Notes under the pieces: model-generated
Told to the model about the DNA's origin: nothing
The model's database searches: none
The model's input: only the letters and a program-made list of their open reading frames with translations
Part shown: positions 56,710 through 64,000 of the stretch, piece after piece
Position numbering within the stretch: the first letter of the stretch is position 1
How the letters are laid out: the number at the start of each line of letters is the position of its first letter
Assembly: GCF_011378905.1 (NCBI RefSeq)
Contig: NZ_WTPY01000003.1
Location: forward strand, 62,001 to 126,000
Direction of reading: 5' to 3'
Length of the DNA stretch: 64,000 nt
Source of the DNA: Paraglaciecola sp. 20A4
GTDB lineage: Bacteria; Pseudomonadota; Gammaproteobacteria; Enterobacterales; Alteromonadaceae
Program-made: the position numbers and the translations under genes

Positions 56710-56790
56710 ATACCCCTATTAATCAATAAGGTAATAAGAAGTGAGTTAATTGAGGATGTTGTCGTCACTGTCAGCGACGACAACAATAAA

Positions 56791-57192
56791 CTAGCCGATC
56801 AAGAATGAATCGAGTGATTTACCGCTATCAAGAGCAGCTTTAAATACCTTGGGCATACGACCTATACCCGTCCACTTATGCTCGTTTCCTTCACTATCCG
56901 ATAGAATATATTTAACCGGACGCTTCTTGCCAACCTTGGTAGATTTCTTAGCGGGTTCAGCTTGTTGCAGATCATTAACATCGAGACCTGCTGCTTCTAA
57001 TTGTGCTAGAATTTCGTTCAGCTTTTGATTCTTTTCTTTAGCTGCTTCTTGCTGCTCCAATTCTTTAGTTTTACGATTTTCAATAATCGAGTTTAACTTA
57101 TCTGCAACACTTTCTAATTCTTCTACAGATAATTCTTTTACTGCTCCTTGTAAACGACGTCCATGAGTTAATATACTGATAAAGTCACTCAT
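56791..57192 (-). CDS. hns: H-NS family nucleoid-associated protein
   Basis: A 133-residue nucleoid protein. An N-terminal oligomerisation helix region (about residues 1-65, coiled-coil with KELEQQEAAKEKNQ) is followed by a flexible linker with AKKSTKVGKKRP and a C-terminal DNA-binding domain holding WTGIGRMPKVFKAAL, the equivalent of the H-NS AT-hook-like loop. Layout and length match H-NS/StpA. Its promoter region has two TTACGTGA copies (57223-57230 and 57242-57249). It would silence AT-rich genes. Confidence 0.9.
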   Translation of the reverse strand: MSDFISILTHGRRLQGAVKELSVEELESVADKLNSIIENRKTKELEQQEAAKEKNQKLNEILAQLEAAGLDVNDLQQAEPAKKSTKVGKKRPVKYILSDSEGNEHKWTGIGRMPKVFKAALDSGKSLDSFLIG

Positions 57193-57331
57193 AATTTACC
57201 TTTTTAATTTTAAGAATTTACATTACGTGAAACATATATTTTTACGTGATAGTTAGCAATAAGTTTATCGAAAATAATTATGTTTAAAGGTAATTAAATA
57301 TTAATAATTTAAGCTTAGTACATCCGAAATT

Positions 57332-57361
57332 AAAAAAGGCGAAATAAATTTCGCCTTTTTT
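57332..57361 (-). terminator. Intrinsic terminator after the ETF-ubiquinone oxidoreductase gene
   Basis: Stem AAAAAGGCGAAA / TTTCGCCTTTTT with a TAAA loop, symmetrical in both directions, placed 18 bases after the minus-strand stop at 57380. Confidence 0.88.
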
Positions 57362-57379
57362 AATTCTAACTATAGTTGA

Positions 57380-59029
57380 TTACATATTTGGATAATTTGG
57401 ACCGCCTGAACCTTCAGGTACTACCCATTGAATATTTTGTGTAGGGTCTTTGATATCACATGTTTTGCAGTGGACGCAGTTTTGGGCATTTATTTGTAAC
57501 GCTTTTTCTCCCCCTTCGGTGTCAATAATTTCATATACGCCTGCAGGACAATAACGTTGAGCAGGTTCGTCATATAAAGCTAAATTAACCGTAATCGGGA
57601 CAGCACTGTCTTTTAATTGCAAGTGACAAGGCTGGTCTTCTTCATGGTTGGTATTTGAGAGAAACACAGAAGACAACTTATCAAAACTCAGTACGCCATC
57701 ATATTTCGGATAATTAATTTTCACACTATCTTTTGCTAACTTAAGCTGCTCATGATCTTTGCCGTTATCGGCAATATTGAAAAACATATTGCCATTAAAT
57801 ATGTTTTGCTCAAGCGTATTATAGGCGCCGCCCATAAATGTGCCGAATTTATGTAAAGCAGCGCCAAAATTGCGTGCTTTAAATAATTCATCATACAGCC
57901 AAGATGTTTTGAAGCGATCGGTATAGATTATTAAGTCCTTACCACCTTGTTCATCAGCACTTAATGCTTCAATTAGCGTTTCAGCCGCTAATAAGCCTGA
58001 CTTCATCGCGGTGTGATTACCTTTTATTTTGGCGAAATTGAGCGTTCCGGCGTCACACCCAACAATAATAGCGCCGGGGAGCGTCATTTTAGGCAGTGAA
58101 TTAAATCCACCTTTGGCGATAGCTCTAGCGCCATAACTTACACGCTTTCCACCTTCCAAATATTGTTTAAATACAGGGTGATGTTTCATGCGTTGAAATT
58201 CATCAAAAGGACTTAAGTGTGGATTACTATAATGAAGATCTACTATTAAGCCGACAAAAACTTGATTGTTCTCGCCGTGATATAAGTAAGAACCACCTGA
58301 TGCTTCTGTTAATGGCCAACCTGCACTATGAACTACCAAACCTTCTTGGTGCTTGCTCGGATCTATGTCCCAAATTTCTTTGAAACCAAGACCGTAGTGC
58401 TGGGGAGCTTTATCTTTATCTAAGTCAAATTTAGCAATGAGTTCTTTGCCTAAATGTCCACGGCAACCTTCTGCAAAAACAGTGTACTTGGCGCGTAATT
58501 CCATGCCCGGCATGTAACTATCTTTGTGGTTACCGTTATGGTCTATTCCCATATCACCAGTAATTACGCCACCAACACTACCGTCGTCGTTATATATAAC
58601 TTGTGCAGCAGCAAAACCTGGGAATACTTCAACACCCAATGCTTCGGCTTGTTCTGCTAACCAACGACAGACATTACCCATACTAACAATATAATTTCCG
58701 TCGTTATGCATAGTCTTAGGGGTAATGCTATTAGGCAGTTTGTTAGATTTTTGCTCATCCCGTAGATAGTAAATATGGTCTTCTTTTACCGGTGTATTTA
58801 ACGGCGCGCCCATGGCCTGCCAATCTGGAAATAGCTCGTCTAAAGCGCGGGTTTCAAATACTGCCCCAGATAGAATATGGGCACCGACCTCAGAACCTTT
58901 TTCTACGACACAGACCATTAGCTCTTGTTCTTTTTCTTGGGCTAATTGCATTAATCGACATGCGGTTGAGAGCCCCGCTGGACCAGCACCGACAATTACT
59001 ACGTCAAACTCCATCGATTCTCGTTCCAC
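57380..59029 (-). CDS. etfD: Electron transfer flavoprotein-ubiquinone oxidoreductase
   Basis: Membrane-associated flavoprotein that passes electrons from ETF to ubiquinone during fatty-acid and amino-acid oxidation. The 549 residues begin with an FAD motif (VVIVGAGPAGLSTACRL), continue with YTVFAEGCRGHLGKEL and GCDAGTLNFAKIKGNHTAMKSG, and end with a 4Fe-4S site (RYCPAGVYE and NCVHCKTCDIKDP). The start is GTG with AGGAGA seven bases upstream; an in-frame ATG five codons later is the alternative. It is divergent from etfBA, its electron-donor genes, so the two transcripts share a 431-base control region. Confidence 0.96.
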   Translation of the reverse strand: MERESMEFDVVIVGAGPAGLSTACRLMQLAQEKEQELMVCVVEKGSEVGAHILSGAVFETRALDELFPDWQAMGAPLNTPVKEDHIYYLRDEQKSNKLPNSITPKTMHNDGNYIVSMGNVCRWLAEQAEALGVEVFPGFAAAQVIYNDDGSVGGVITGDMGIDHNGNHKDSYMPGMELRAKYTVFAEGCRGHLGKELIAKFDLDKDKAPQHYGLGFKEIWDIDPSKHQEGLVVHSAGWPLTEASGGSYLYHGENNQVFVGLIVDLHYSNPHLSPFDEFQRMKHHPVFKQYLEGGKRVSYGARAIAKGGFNSLPKMTLPGAIIVGCDAGTLNFAKIKGNHTAMKSGLLAAETLIEALSADEQGGKDLIIYTDRFKTSWLYDELFKARNFGAALHKFGTFMGGAYNTLEQNIFNGNMFFNIADNGKDHEQLKLAKDSVKINYPKYDGVLSFDKLSSVFLSNTNHEEDQPCHLQLKDSAVPITVNLALYDEPAQRYCPAGVYEIIDTEGGEKALQINAQNCVHCKTCDIKDPTQNIQWVVPEGSGGPNYPNM

Positions 59030-59460
59030 CCGTATCTCCTTTGTTATAAGTATCTATTAATTAAAAAAATGATATTTGTGCAACTCGATTACACAAAATT
59101 TACAAATAGTTTGACTGTTGTTTTACTTTTAGCGCAGCCAAAGCGCAACTTATTTGTATATATATACCCAATAAGTCAGGTTTATTTATACCTCCCAAGA
59201 CATAGAGAACAGTGTTCTTATGATTTAAAGTACGTCTCATAAAGGTAATAAGCCTATTTATCTCTTTACATTCTACAAGTTAAATACGTCCCGCATGATC
59301 ATTTTTGACAGGTCGTTATGCTAGATTTTGCTTTTGGTCAGTCTAGCGAGGGTAGAGCGGGTTGACGCTTACGTCAACAAGACGTAAATTAACCCCATTC
59401 CGTAAATGTAATGTTAATTACATTAATTTCTTGCTTAAACGCCTATCAAATGGGGTGAAA
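59030..59460. other. Divergent control region of the ETF genes
   Basis: 431 bases without a gene between etfD and etfB. Three inverted repeats are visible: ACTTATT / AATAAGT around a TATATA core (59148-59176), GTTGACG-CTTA-CGTCAAC (59361-59378, perfect), and ATGTAAT-GTTA-ATTACAT (59406-59423, perfect). The last two lie 38 to 100 bases before the etfB ATG and look like repressor sites. Confidence 0.6.
59361..59378. promoter_or_regulatory. Palindromic operator candidate GTTGACG-N4-CGTCAAC upstream of etfB
   Basis: A perfect 7-base inverted repeat with a four-base spacer, 83 bases before the etfB start. The TTGACG form resembles operators I associate with the MerR-family regulator LiuR, which controls branched-chain amino-acid and fatty-acid catabolism genes in related bacteria. 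The match is from memory and not verified. Confidence 0.5.
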
Positions 59461-60210
59461 ATGAAAATTTTAGTGCCGATAAAACGTGCTATCGATTACA
59501 ACGTGAAAGTGCGAGTTAAAGCCGATCACAGTTCCGTGGACTTAACCAACGCCAAAATGTCTATAAACCCTTTCTGTGAAATCGCGGTAGAAGAGGCGGT
59601 TAGGCTTAAGGAAAAAGGCATTGCAACTGAGATAGTCGTTGTGTCTATTGGCGATAAGTCTTGCCAAGAACAAATTAGAACCGCATTGGCTCTTGGAGCT
59701 GATCGAGGCTTGCAAATTGATACCAGTGAAACACTAGATTCCTTACAAATTGCAAAATTACTTAAGAAAGTAGTTGACGATGAGTCACCTGATTTGGTTA
59801 TTTTGGGCAAGCAATCAATTGACTCTGATAATAATCAAACAGGACAAATGTTGGCCGCCTTAACAGGCATGCCTCAAGGTACATTTGCATCTGAAGTGAA
59901 TTTTGATGCCGGCAAAGTTAAAGTCACTCGGGAAATTGACGGTGGTCTTCAAACACTAGAATTAACTCTTCCAGCCGTGGTCACGACCGATTTGCGCTTG
60001 AATGAGCCAAGATATGCGTCATTACCAAATATAATGAAAGCTAAGCGTAAACCCCTTGACGTTAAGTCGGCTGCTGATTTTGGTGTTGAACTAACCTCAA
60101 ATGTTAAGGTGCTTAAGGTTGAGCCACCGGCACAGCGTAAGGGTGGTATTATAGTGGCGGATGTAGCCGAATTAGTCGATAAATTGAAAAACGAAGCGAA
60201 GGTGATCTAA
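59461..60210 (+). CDS. etfB: Electron transfer flavoprotein beta subunit
   Basis: Beta subunit (249 residues) of the heterodimeric ETF that accepts electrons from acyl-CoA dehydrogenases. The ATG at 59461 opens [20 protein letters not shown], the standard start; the longer frame from 59362 runs through the control region and is rejected. [46 protein letters not shown] (AMP and FAD-proximal loop) and [21 protein letters not shown] (recognition loop region) are all family motifs. GGGG occurs six bases upstream of the start. The stop shares a base with the etfA ATG. Confidence 0.97.
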   Translation: MKILVPIKRAIDYNVKVRVKADHSSVDLTNAKMSINPFCEIAVEEAVRLKEKGIATEIVVVSIGDKSCQEQIRTALALGADRGLQIDTSETLDSLQIAKLLKKVVDDESPDLVILGKQSIDSDNNQTGQMLAALTGMPQGTFASEVNFDAGKVKVTREIDGGLQTLELTLPAVVTTDLRLNEPRYASLPNIMKAKRKPLDVKSAADFGVELTSNVKVLKVEPPAQRKGGIIVADVAELVDKLKNEAKVI

Positions 60211-61136
60211 TGCCAATTCTTATTTACGCAGAGCACGATAACAGTCAACTTAAAACGGAAACCCATAAACTGGTTAACGCCGCATGTAAAATGGGCGATG
60301 AACTTCATCTTCTTGTGGTCGGATCCCAATGTGCTGACGTAGCAAAACAGGCGAGTGAAATTGAAGGTGTTACCAAGGTTTTACTTGCTGATGATGTAGC
60401 ATACGAACATCAGTTGGCTGAGAATGTAGCCGATTTGGTATCTGAATTAGGTAAAGATTACAGCCACATTATTTGTGCTGCCACTACAACAGGCAAAAAT
60501 TTTATGCCTCGCGTTGCGGCATTACTTGATGTAGCGCAAATATCAGACGTTATTGGTGTACAAAGTAGCGATACTTTTGTTCGCCCTATTTATGCGGGTA
60601 ACGCGATTGCGACAGTACAATCAAGCGATGGTATTAAAGTACTGACCGTGCGTACATCAACGTTTGATGCTAACGGTACTGGCAATAGCGCACCTATAGA
60701 AACCACTGATGTAGTTAAAACATCTGCAATCTCTTCATTTATTAGTGCAGAATTAACGAAATCTGAACGCCCTGAACTGACTGCTGCTGACGTGGTTATT
60801 TCTGGTGGCCGAGGTATGCAAAATGGTGAAAACTTTAAGCTGCTTGACGGTATTGCCGACAAGTTAGGCGCCGCGATGGGTGCTTCACGTGCTGCGGTTG
60901 ACGCTGGTTTTGTACCAAATGATATGCAGGTGGGTCAAACCGGTAAAATCGTTGCTCCTCAATTATATATTGCGGTGGGCATTTCTGGCGCTATTCAGCA
61001 TTTAGCGGGGATGAAAGACTCTAAAGTGATTGTTGCAATCAATAAAGACGAAGAGGCGCCGATTTTTCAGGTAGCTGATTATGGTCTTGTAGGCGATTTA
61101 TTCGACATCTTGCCTGAACTTGAAGCGGCTCTATAA
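60210..61136 (+). CDS. etfA: Electron transfer flavoprotein alpha subunit
   Basis: Alpha subunit (308 residues) that binds FAD and docks to ETF-ubiquinone oxidoreductase. The C-terminal FAD domain includes VVISGGRGMQNGENF, GAAMGASRAAVDAGFVPNDMQVGQTGKIVAPQLYIAVGISGAIQHLAGM, and VAINKDEEAPIFQVADYGLVGDLF, all diagnostic. It overlaps etfB by one base, so the subunits are made from one message. Confidence 0.97.
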   Translation: MPILIYAEHDNSQLKTETHKLVNAACKMGDELHLLVVGSQCADVAKQASEIEGVTKVLLADDVAYEHQLAENVADLVSELGKDYSHIICAATTTGKNFMPRVAALLDVAQISDVIGVQSSDTFVRPIYAGNAIATVQSSDGIKVLTVRTSTFDANGTGNSAPIETTDVVKTSAISSFISAELTKSERPELTAADVVISGGRGMQNGENFKLLDGIADKLGAAMGASRAAVDAGFVPNDMQVGQTGKIVAPQLYIAVGISGAIQHLAGMKDSKVIVAINKDEEAPIFQVADYGLVGDLFDILPELEAAL

Positions 61137-61159
61137 AAATACATAAAGTATCTTTGAAC

Positions 61160-61181
61160 AATGCCGCTTATAAGCGGCATT
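61160..61181 (+). terminator. Palindromic terminator after etfA
   Basis: A perfect 22-base palindrome (AATGCCGCTTA / TAAGCGGCATT) 23 bases after the etfA stop. The following T run is interrupted (TGTTGTAT). Confidence 0.7.
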
Positions 61182-61331
61182 GTTGTATCTATAGGTTTGT
61201 ACTTTATTAATTTGGCTAATTAAGCAACAAACAGTGCATTGAAATATAAATAGTCTTTGCGTTAGTTCAGATAAATGTTTAATTTCCACGCATCGTATTT
61301 ATCATACAAATTAATCAATCGGAGGCAATGT

Positions 61332-63287
61332 ATGTCCGCTTTAAATAACAACGTACTGACGTTAGGTGTATGTGATTATCCTGAGCATGTACCGCAAAGT
61401 GAGTGGATTAAACATGCAGAACAACAAAAAGCGCTAGGCTTAAGTTACGTTCGTTTAGCTGAATTTTCATGGGCTAAAATTGAACCTCAAGATGGTGTGT
61501 TGAACTGGCAATGGCTTGACGAAGCCATTGATACATATACAAGGTTCGGTCTAAAGATTGTTATGTGCACGCCAACAGCAACGCCACCGGCATGGTTAAT
61601 TCAAAAATATCCTCAAATATTGGCCATTGATGCTCAAGGTCAAACGATGAAATTTGGTTCACGTAGGCATTATGATCATGCCAGTGAAATATACCGTCGA
61701 GAGTCAAAGCGCATTATCACCCTAATGGCACAGCGTTATGGACAACACGAGGATGTTATTGGTTGGCAAACAGATAATGAATTGGGGCATGAAGGAACGG
61801 CAGTATCGTATGGCGGCGCCAGTGCCCAACGTTTTCCAAAATGGCTTAAGAATCAATACCAAACTTTAGATGCCTTAAACGAAGCGTGGGGGTGCGCATT
61901 TTGGAGCCAAGATTACTCAGATTGGCAGCAAATTAATCCGCCTAACTTGACCGCTGTTCGTCAACCTAATCCATCTCAGGCATTAGACTACCAACGATTC
62001 TGTTCTGATATGATTGATGAATTTCAACAAGTCCAAATAGATATTCTCAGAGCATTGTCCCCAAAACGCTTTCTGACCCATAACTTTGTTATTTTTGCCC
62101 AAGAGTTTGATTTGTACAAAGTGGCTAAAAATCTAGACTTTGTTGCTTGGGATAGCTATCCAATTGGTATGTTGGAATTTTTTGCTACATGGGAAAGTGA
62201 AGAAACCAAAACAGAATTTGCTCGTACCGGTCATCCTGATTTAGTGAGCTTTAACCATGACTTATATCGTGGAATTAAAGGTGGACGAGATTTTTGGGTA
62301 ATGGAGCAGCAATGTGGGCATGCTAATTGGGCGCAGTACAACCCGTTGCCTGCCGCAGGCGCGGTTCAATTATGGACGGCACAGGCTTGGGCCCATGGAG
62401 CAAGTTCCGTTACTTATTTTAGATGGCGTGCTAGTCATATGGCGCAAGAGATCATGCATTCCGGCTTGCTTCAACAAGATGGACGACCAGACAGAGGGTA
62501 TCAAGAAGTTAATGAATTTGACCCGACTAAATTTGCTTTAGAACAAGTTAACGCCAAGGTTGCGTTATTGCATGATTATAACAGTTTGTGGATTTACAAT
62601 TTGCAGCCACATAACCAAGATCTTAGTTACTGGCATCAATTTATGATGTTCTACAGCGCGCTTCGTGAATTAGGAATCGACGTGGATATTATTCACCCTG
62701 ATCAATTAGCGGATAAAGACTACGCGTTAATTGTTTCACCAGCGTTGACACTTATGACAGATGAAATTGCGACTCAATTAAGTCACGCAGCCACCAAATG
62801 CCCGATTGTATTTGGACCGCGTACTGCTTTTCGAAATAATTCAGGTCGGGTCGCTGAAATGGGGCAATTTCAATTGATCGAAGCATTAGTTGGCGTTAAA
62901 TTGGCCAATTTTGATTCCCTACGCCCGACAATTAAGCAGCAAATAAACAGTGCCGATGATAACCAGCAATTTAGTGCATCACTATGGTGCGAAAGCTATA
63001 AGCTAACGACTGCTAGCGCAACGCATATATACGCAAATGGCCCGATGAAAGGCTTAGCTGCTGTTAGCGAGCATGAACAGGTAAGTGTTATTGGGGCATT
63101 GTCTGGCGATTTAATTAAGTCTGTGCTAAAAAATTATGCTCAGGCGCAAGGGATTGAAACGTTTGAGTTACCCAAAGGACTCAGACTAAGCAGGCGCGGG
63201 AACACCACACTTGTATTAAACTTTAATGAACAAGATGTTGATTGGCATGGTAAAAATTACTCAGGCGTATCATTCACTGAACTTTAA
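61332..63287 (+). CDS. GH42 beta-galactosidase
   Basis: A 651-residue glycoside hydrolase of family 42. GVCDYPEHVPQSEWIKHAE is the standard N-terminal motif, GWQTDNELGHEGT carries the acid/base Glu (about residue 150), and FWVMEQQCGHANW carries the nucleophile Glu (about 320), followed by the trimer-forming and C-terminal domains. The ATG at 61332 has GGAGG six bases upstream; an earlier ATG at 61275 does not. Cytoplasmic, no signal peptide. It would release galactose from short beta-galactosides such as algal galactan or arabinogalactan fragments; no transporter or regulator is adjacent, so the substrate is open. Confidence 0.93.
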   Translation: MSALNNNVLTLGVCDYPEHVPQSEWIKHAEQQKALGLSYVRLAEFSWAKIEPQDGVLNWQWLDEAIDTYTRFGLKIVMCTPTATPPAWLIQKYPQILAIDAQGQTMKFGSRRHYDHASEIYRRESKRIITLMAQRYGQHEDVIGWQTDNELGHEGTAVSYGGASAQRFPKWLKNQYQTLDALNEAWGCAFWSQDYSDWQQINPPNLTAVRQPNPSQALDYQRFCSDMIDEFQQVQIDILRALSPKRFLTHNFVIFAQEFDLYKVAKNLDFVAWDSYPIGMLEFFATWESEETKTEFARTGHPDLVSFNHDLYRGIKGGRDFWVMEQQCGHANWAQYNPLPAAGAVQLWTAQAWAHGASSVTYFRWRASHMAQEIMHSGLLQQDGRPDRGYQEVNEFDPTKFALEQVNAKVALLHDYNSLWIYNLQPHNQDLSYWHQFMMFYSALRELGIDVDIIHPDQLADKDYALIVSPALTLMTDEIATQLSHAATKCPIVFGPRTAFRNNSGRVAEMGQFQLIEALVGVKLANFDSLRPTIKQQINSADDNQQFSASLWCESYKLTTASATHIYANGPMKGLAAVSEHEQVSVIGALSGDLIKSVLKNYAQAQGIETFELPKGLRLSRRGNTTLVLNFNEQDVDWHGKNYSGVSFTEL

Positions 63288-63325
63288 AACGTTACGCACA
63301 ACGAAATATTAATATTGGCCCAAGT

Positions 63326-63355
63326 ACCTGTACCAGTTTAGAAGCTGGTACAGGT
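63326..63355. terminator. Hairpin between the GH42 gene and the glycogen-binding-domain gene
   Basis: An 11-base-pair stem, ACCTGTACCAG / CTGGTACAGGT, with an eight-base loop between convergent genes. No T run follows on either strand. Confidence 0.6.
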
Positions 63356-63364
63356 CGCCAAGTG

Positions 63365-63673
63365 TCAAAGCTTTATAACTGAATTTTCTTCAGTTGACAT
63401 AGGAGACGTCTGGTAAGCGTCTGCCTGCCAATCATTTTCGTATACCTTGCCATCTAACAAATAACGAAATTGATAATCTGTTTCTATTGGTAAATCCATA
63501 GATGCAGAAAAACTACCATTCTTGAGCTTTTTCATCACTGTCGAGCTTTTATCCCAGTTATTGAAATCACCAACAATACTAACTGAATCCGCTGCTTTAG
63601 CTTCTTCCTTTGTGAGCTTGAACGTGACCTTACAAACAGGTTTCGATTTTAAATATTGTTTCTTAAAAGCCAT
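63365..63673 (-). CDS. Stand-alone glycogen-binding (isoamylase N-terminal / CBM48-like) domain protein
   Basis: A 102-residue protein consisting of a single early-set beta-sandwich: VTFKLTKEEAKAADSVSIVGDFNNWDKSS, then MKKLKNGSFSASMDLPIETDYQFRYLLDGKVYENDWQAD. The FNNW and QFRYLLDG signatures are those of CBM48 and AMPK-type glycogen-binding domains. There is no catalytic domain, signal peptide or partner fusion. It may target another protein to glycogen; that is inference from the fold. GAGG precedes the ATG on the minus strand. It is transcribed away from the window end. Confidence 0.82.
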   Translation of the reverse strand: MAFKKQYLKSKPVCKVTFKLTKEEAKAADSVSIVGDFNNWDKSSTVMKKLKNGSFSASMDLPIETDYQFRYLLDGKVYENDWQADAYQTSPMSTEENSVIKL

Positions 63674-64000
63674 GATTTTCCTCTCAATGTAATTAAAGAA
63701 CAGATTTTGGTTTGTTTATACACCTAAAACGGCTATTTTTAAATCAAATTTGTAATAAAATTACAAAATGAATAGCCGATATTCATTTTTCCATCGTTCG
63801 ACTTGTTACTATATCTAATTTCAATTGCACAACATTGATGCATATCAGTAGACTTAACGGTTAATGACGACGTCTATAAAACTACAAAAATCAGAAATTT
63901 TAAATTATTAATTTATAGTTGCTTGTTTTATAACGGTTTAAGTTTTAGACGTCGTTAAAATCGATTATTCTAATAACAATTTATTGTTAATAAGTATTTA
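63674..64000. other. AT-rich window end with two inverted repeats, no gene seen
   Basis: 327 bases upstream of the glycogen-binding-domain gene. Two large inverted repeats stand out: CGGCTATT (63730-63737) with AATAGCCG (63771-63778), enclosing TTTGTAAT-AAA-ATTACAAA (63749-63767); and ACGACGTCTATAAAACT (63867-63883) with AGTTTTAGACGTCGT (63941-63955). No reading frame is convincing. The region may hold promoter and leader elements, or the edge of something that continues outside the window. Confidence 0.55.

Noticed and set aside
59362-59460. N-terminal extension of EtfB
   Set aside because: It reads through the palindromic control region; the family start MKILVPIKR is at 59461 with a ribosome-binding site.
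1-64000. CRISPR arrays, toxin-antitoxin pairs, restriction systems, phage or transposase genes, tRNA genes
   Set aside because: I looked on both strands and found no repeat-spacer array, no transposase or integrase motif, no restriction or abortive-infection protein, and no tRNA-like cloverleaf with CCA end.

Overview
The window is about 64 kb of a low-to-moderate GC chromosome from a marine gammaproteobacterium. Alteromonadales is the best guess, close to Alteromonas, Glaciecola or Paraglaciecola. I base this on gene content and protein character (SeqA, Fur, an enteric-like GlnS, CmoM, RlmI, SbcB, HrpA, a large TonB-dependent receptor, a VolA-like lipoprotein lipase), not on a database search. 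Nearly every gene is an ordinary chromosomal one. I see no phage, insertion sequence, CRISPR array, tRNA, rRNA or obvious defence island.

Layout. 1-4.8 kb: seqA (cut by the window edge), pgm and glgP, i.e. replication control plus glycogen/maltodextrin to glucose-6-phosphate. 4.9-7.8 kb: an EAL phosphodiesterase with a degenerate GGDEF domain, astE and a YbjQ protein. 7.9-10.2 kb (minus strand): an overlapping unit of yffB, dapE and an M15 peptidase, followed by a DUF2897 microprotein. 10.4-11.9 kb: a rhomboid protease and a thioesterase. 12.3-16.6 kb: a maltodextrin locus (MFS transporter, lipoprotein alpha-amylase, convergent LacI regulator). 16.9-28.1 kb: glnS, yciK, volA-like lipase, sohB, TonB receptor, photolyase. 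28.2-34.9 kb: Nif3-like protein, cmoM, glutathione peroxidase, a beta-hydroxyacid dehydrogenase, a small lipoprotein, a FapA/DUF342 protein, sbcB. 35-42.9 kb: CBS protein, hrpA, PilZ protein, rlmI, quinone oxidoreductase, two EF-hand microproteins.

43.3-48.1 kb (minus strand) is a four-gene cluster that reads as a closed glucosylglycerate cycle: glycerate kinase, glucosyl-3-phosphoglycerate phosphatase, the matching synthase, and a GH13_18 phosphorylase. 48.4-53.5 kb is a molybdenum cofactor locus headed by a probable Moco riboswitch: moaA-mobA-moaB-moaC-moaD-moaE-modA-modB, without modC. 53.6-56.7 kb: DUF1223 protein, then fur, fldA, DUF2788 and ybfF on the minus strand. 56.8-61.1 kb: an H-NS-like protein and the electron-transfer-flavoprotein system (ETF-ubiquinone oxidoreductase divergent from etfBA). 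61.3-63.7 kb: a GH42 beta-galactosidase and a stand-alone glycogen-binding-domain protein. The last 330 bases are AT-rich and contain two large inverted repeats.

I did not find a clearly undescribed large system. The points most worth a second look are: a ybfF gene whose conserved N-terminus has no ATG/GTG/TTG start but has two ATT codons behind a purine-rich ribosome-binding site; the glucosylglycerate cycle; an ATACGTAT-centred palindrome shared by the glgP and maltodextrin-transporter upstream regions; a long hairpin over the hrpA start; and the missing modC. All assignments come from reading motifs and from memory of the families; nothing was searched.
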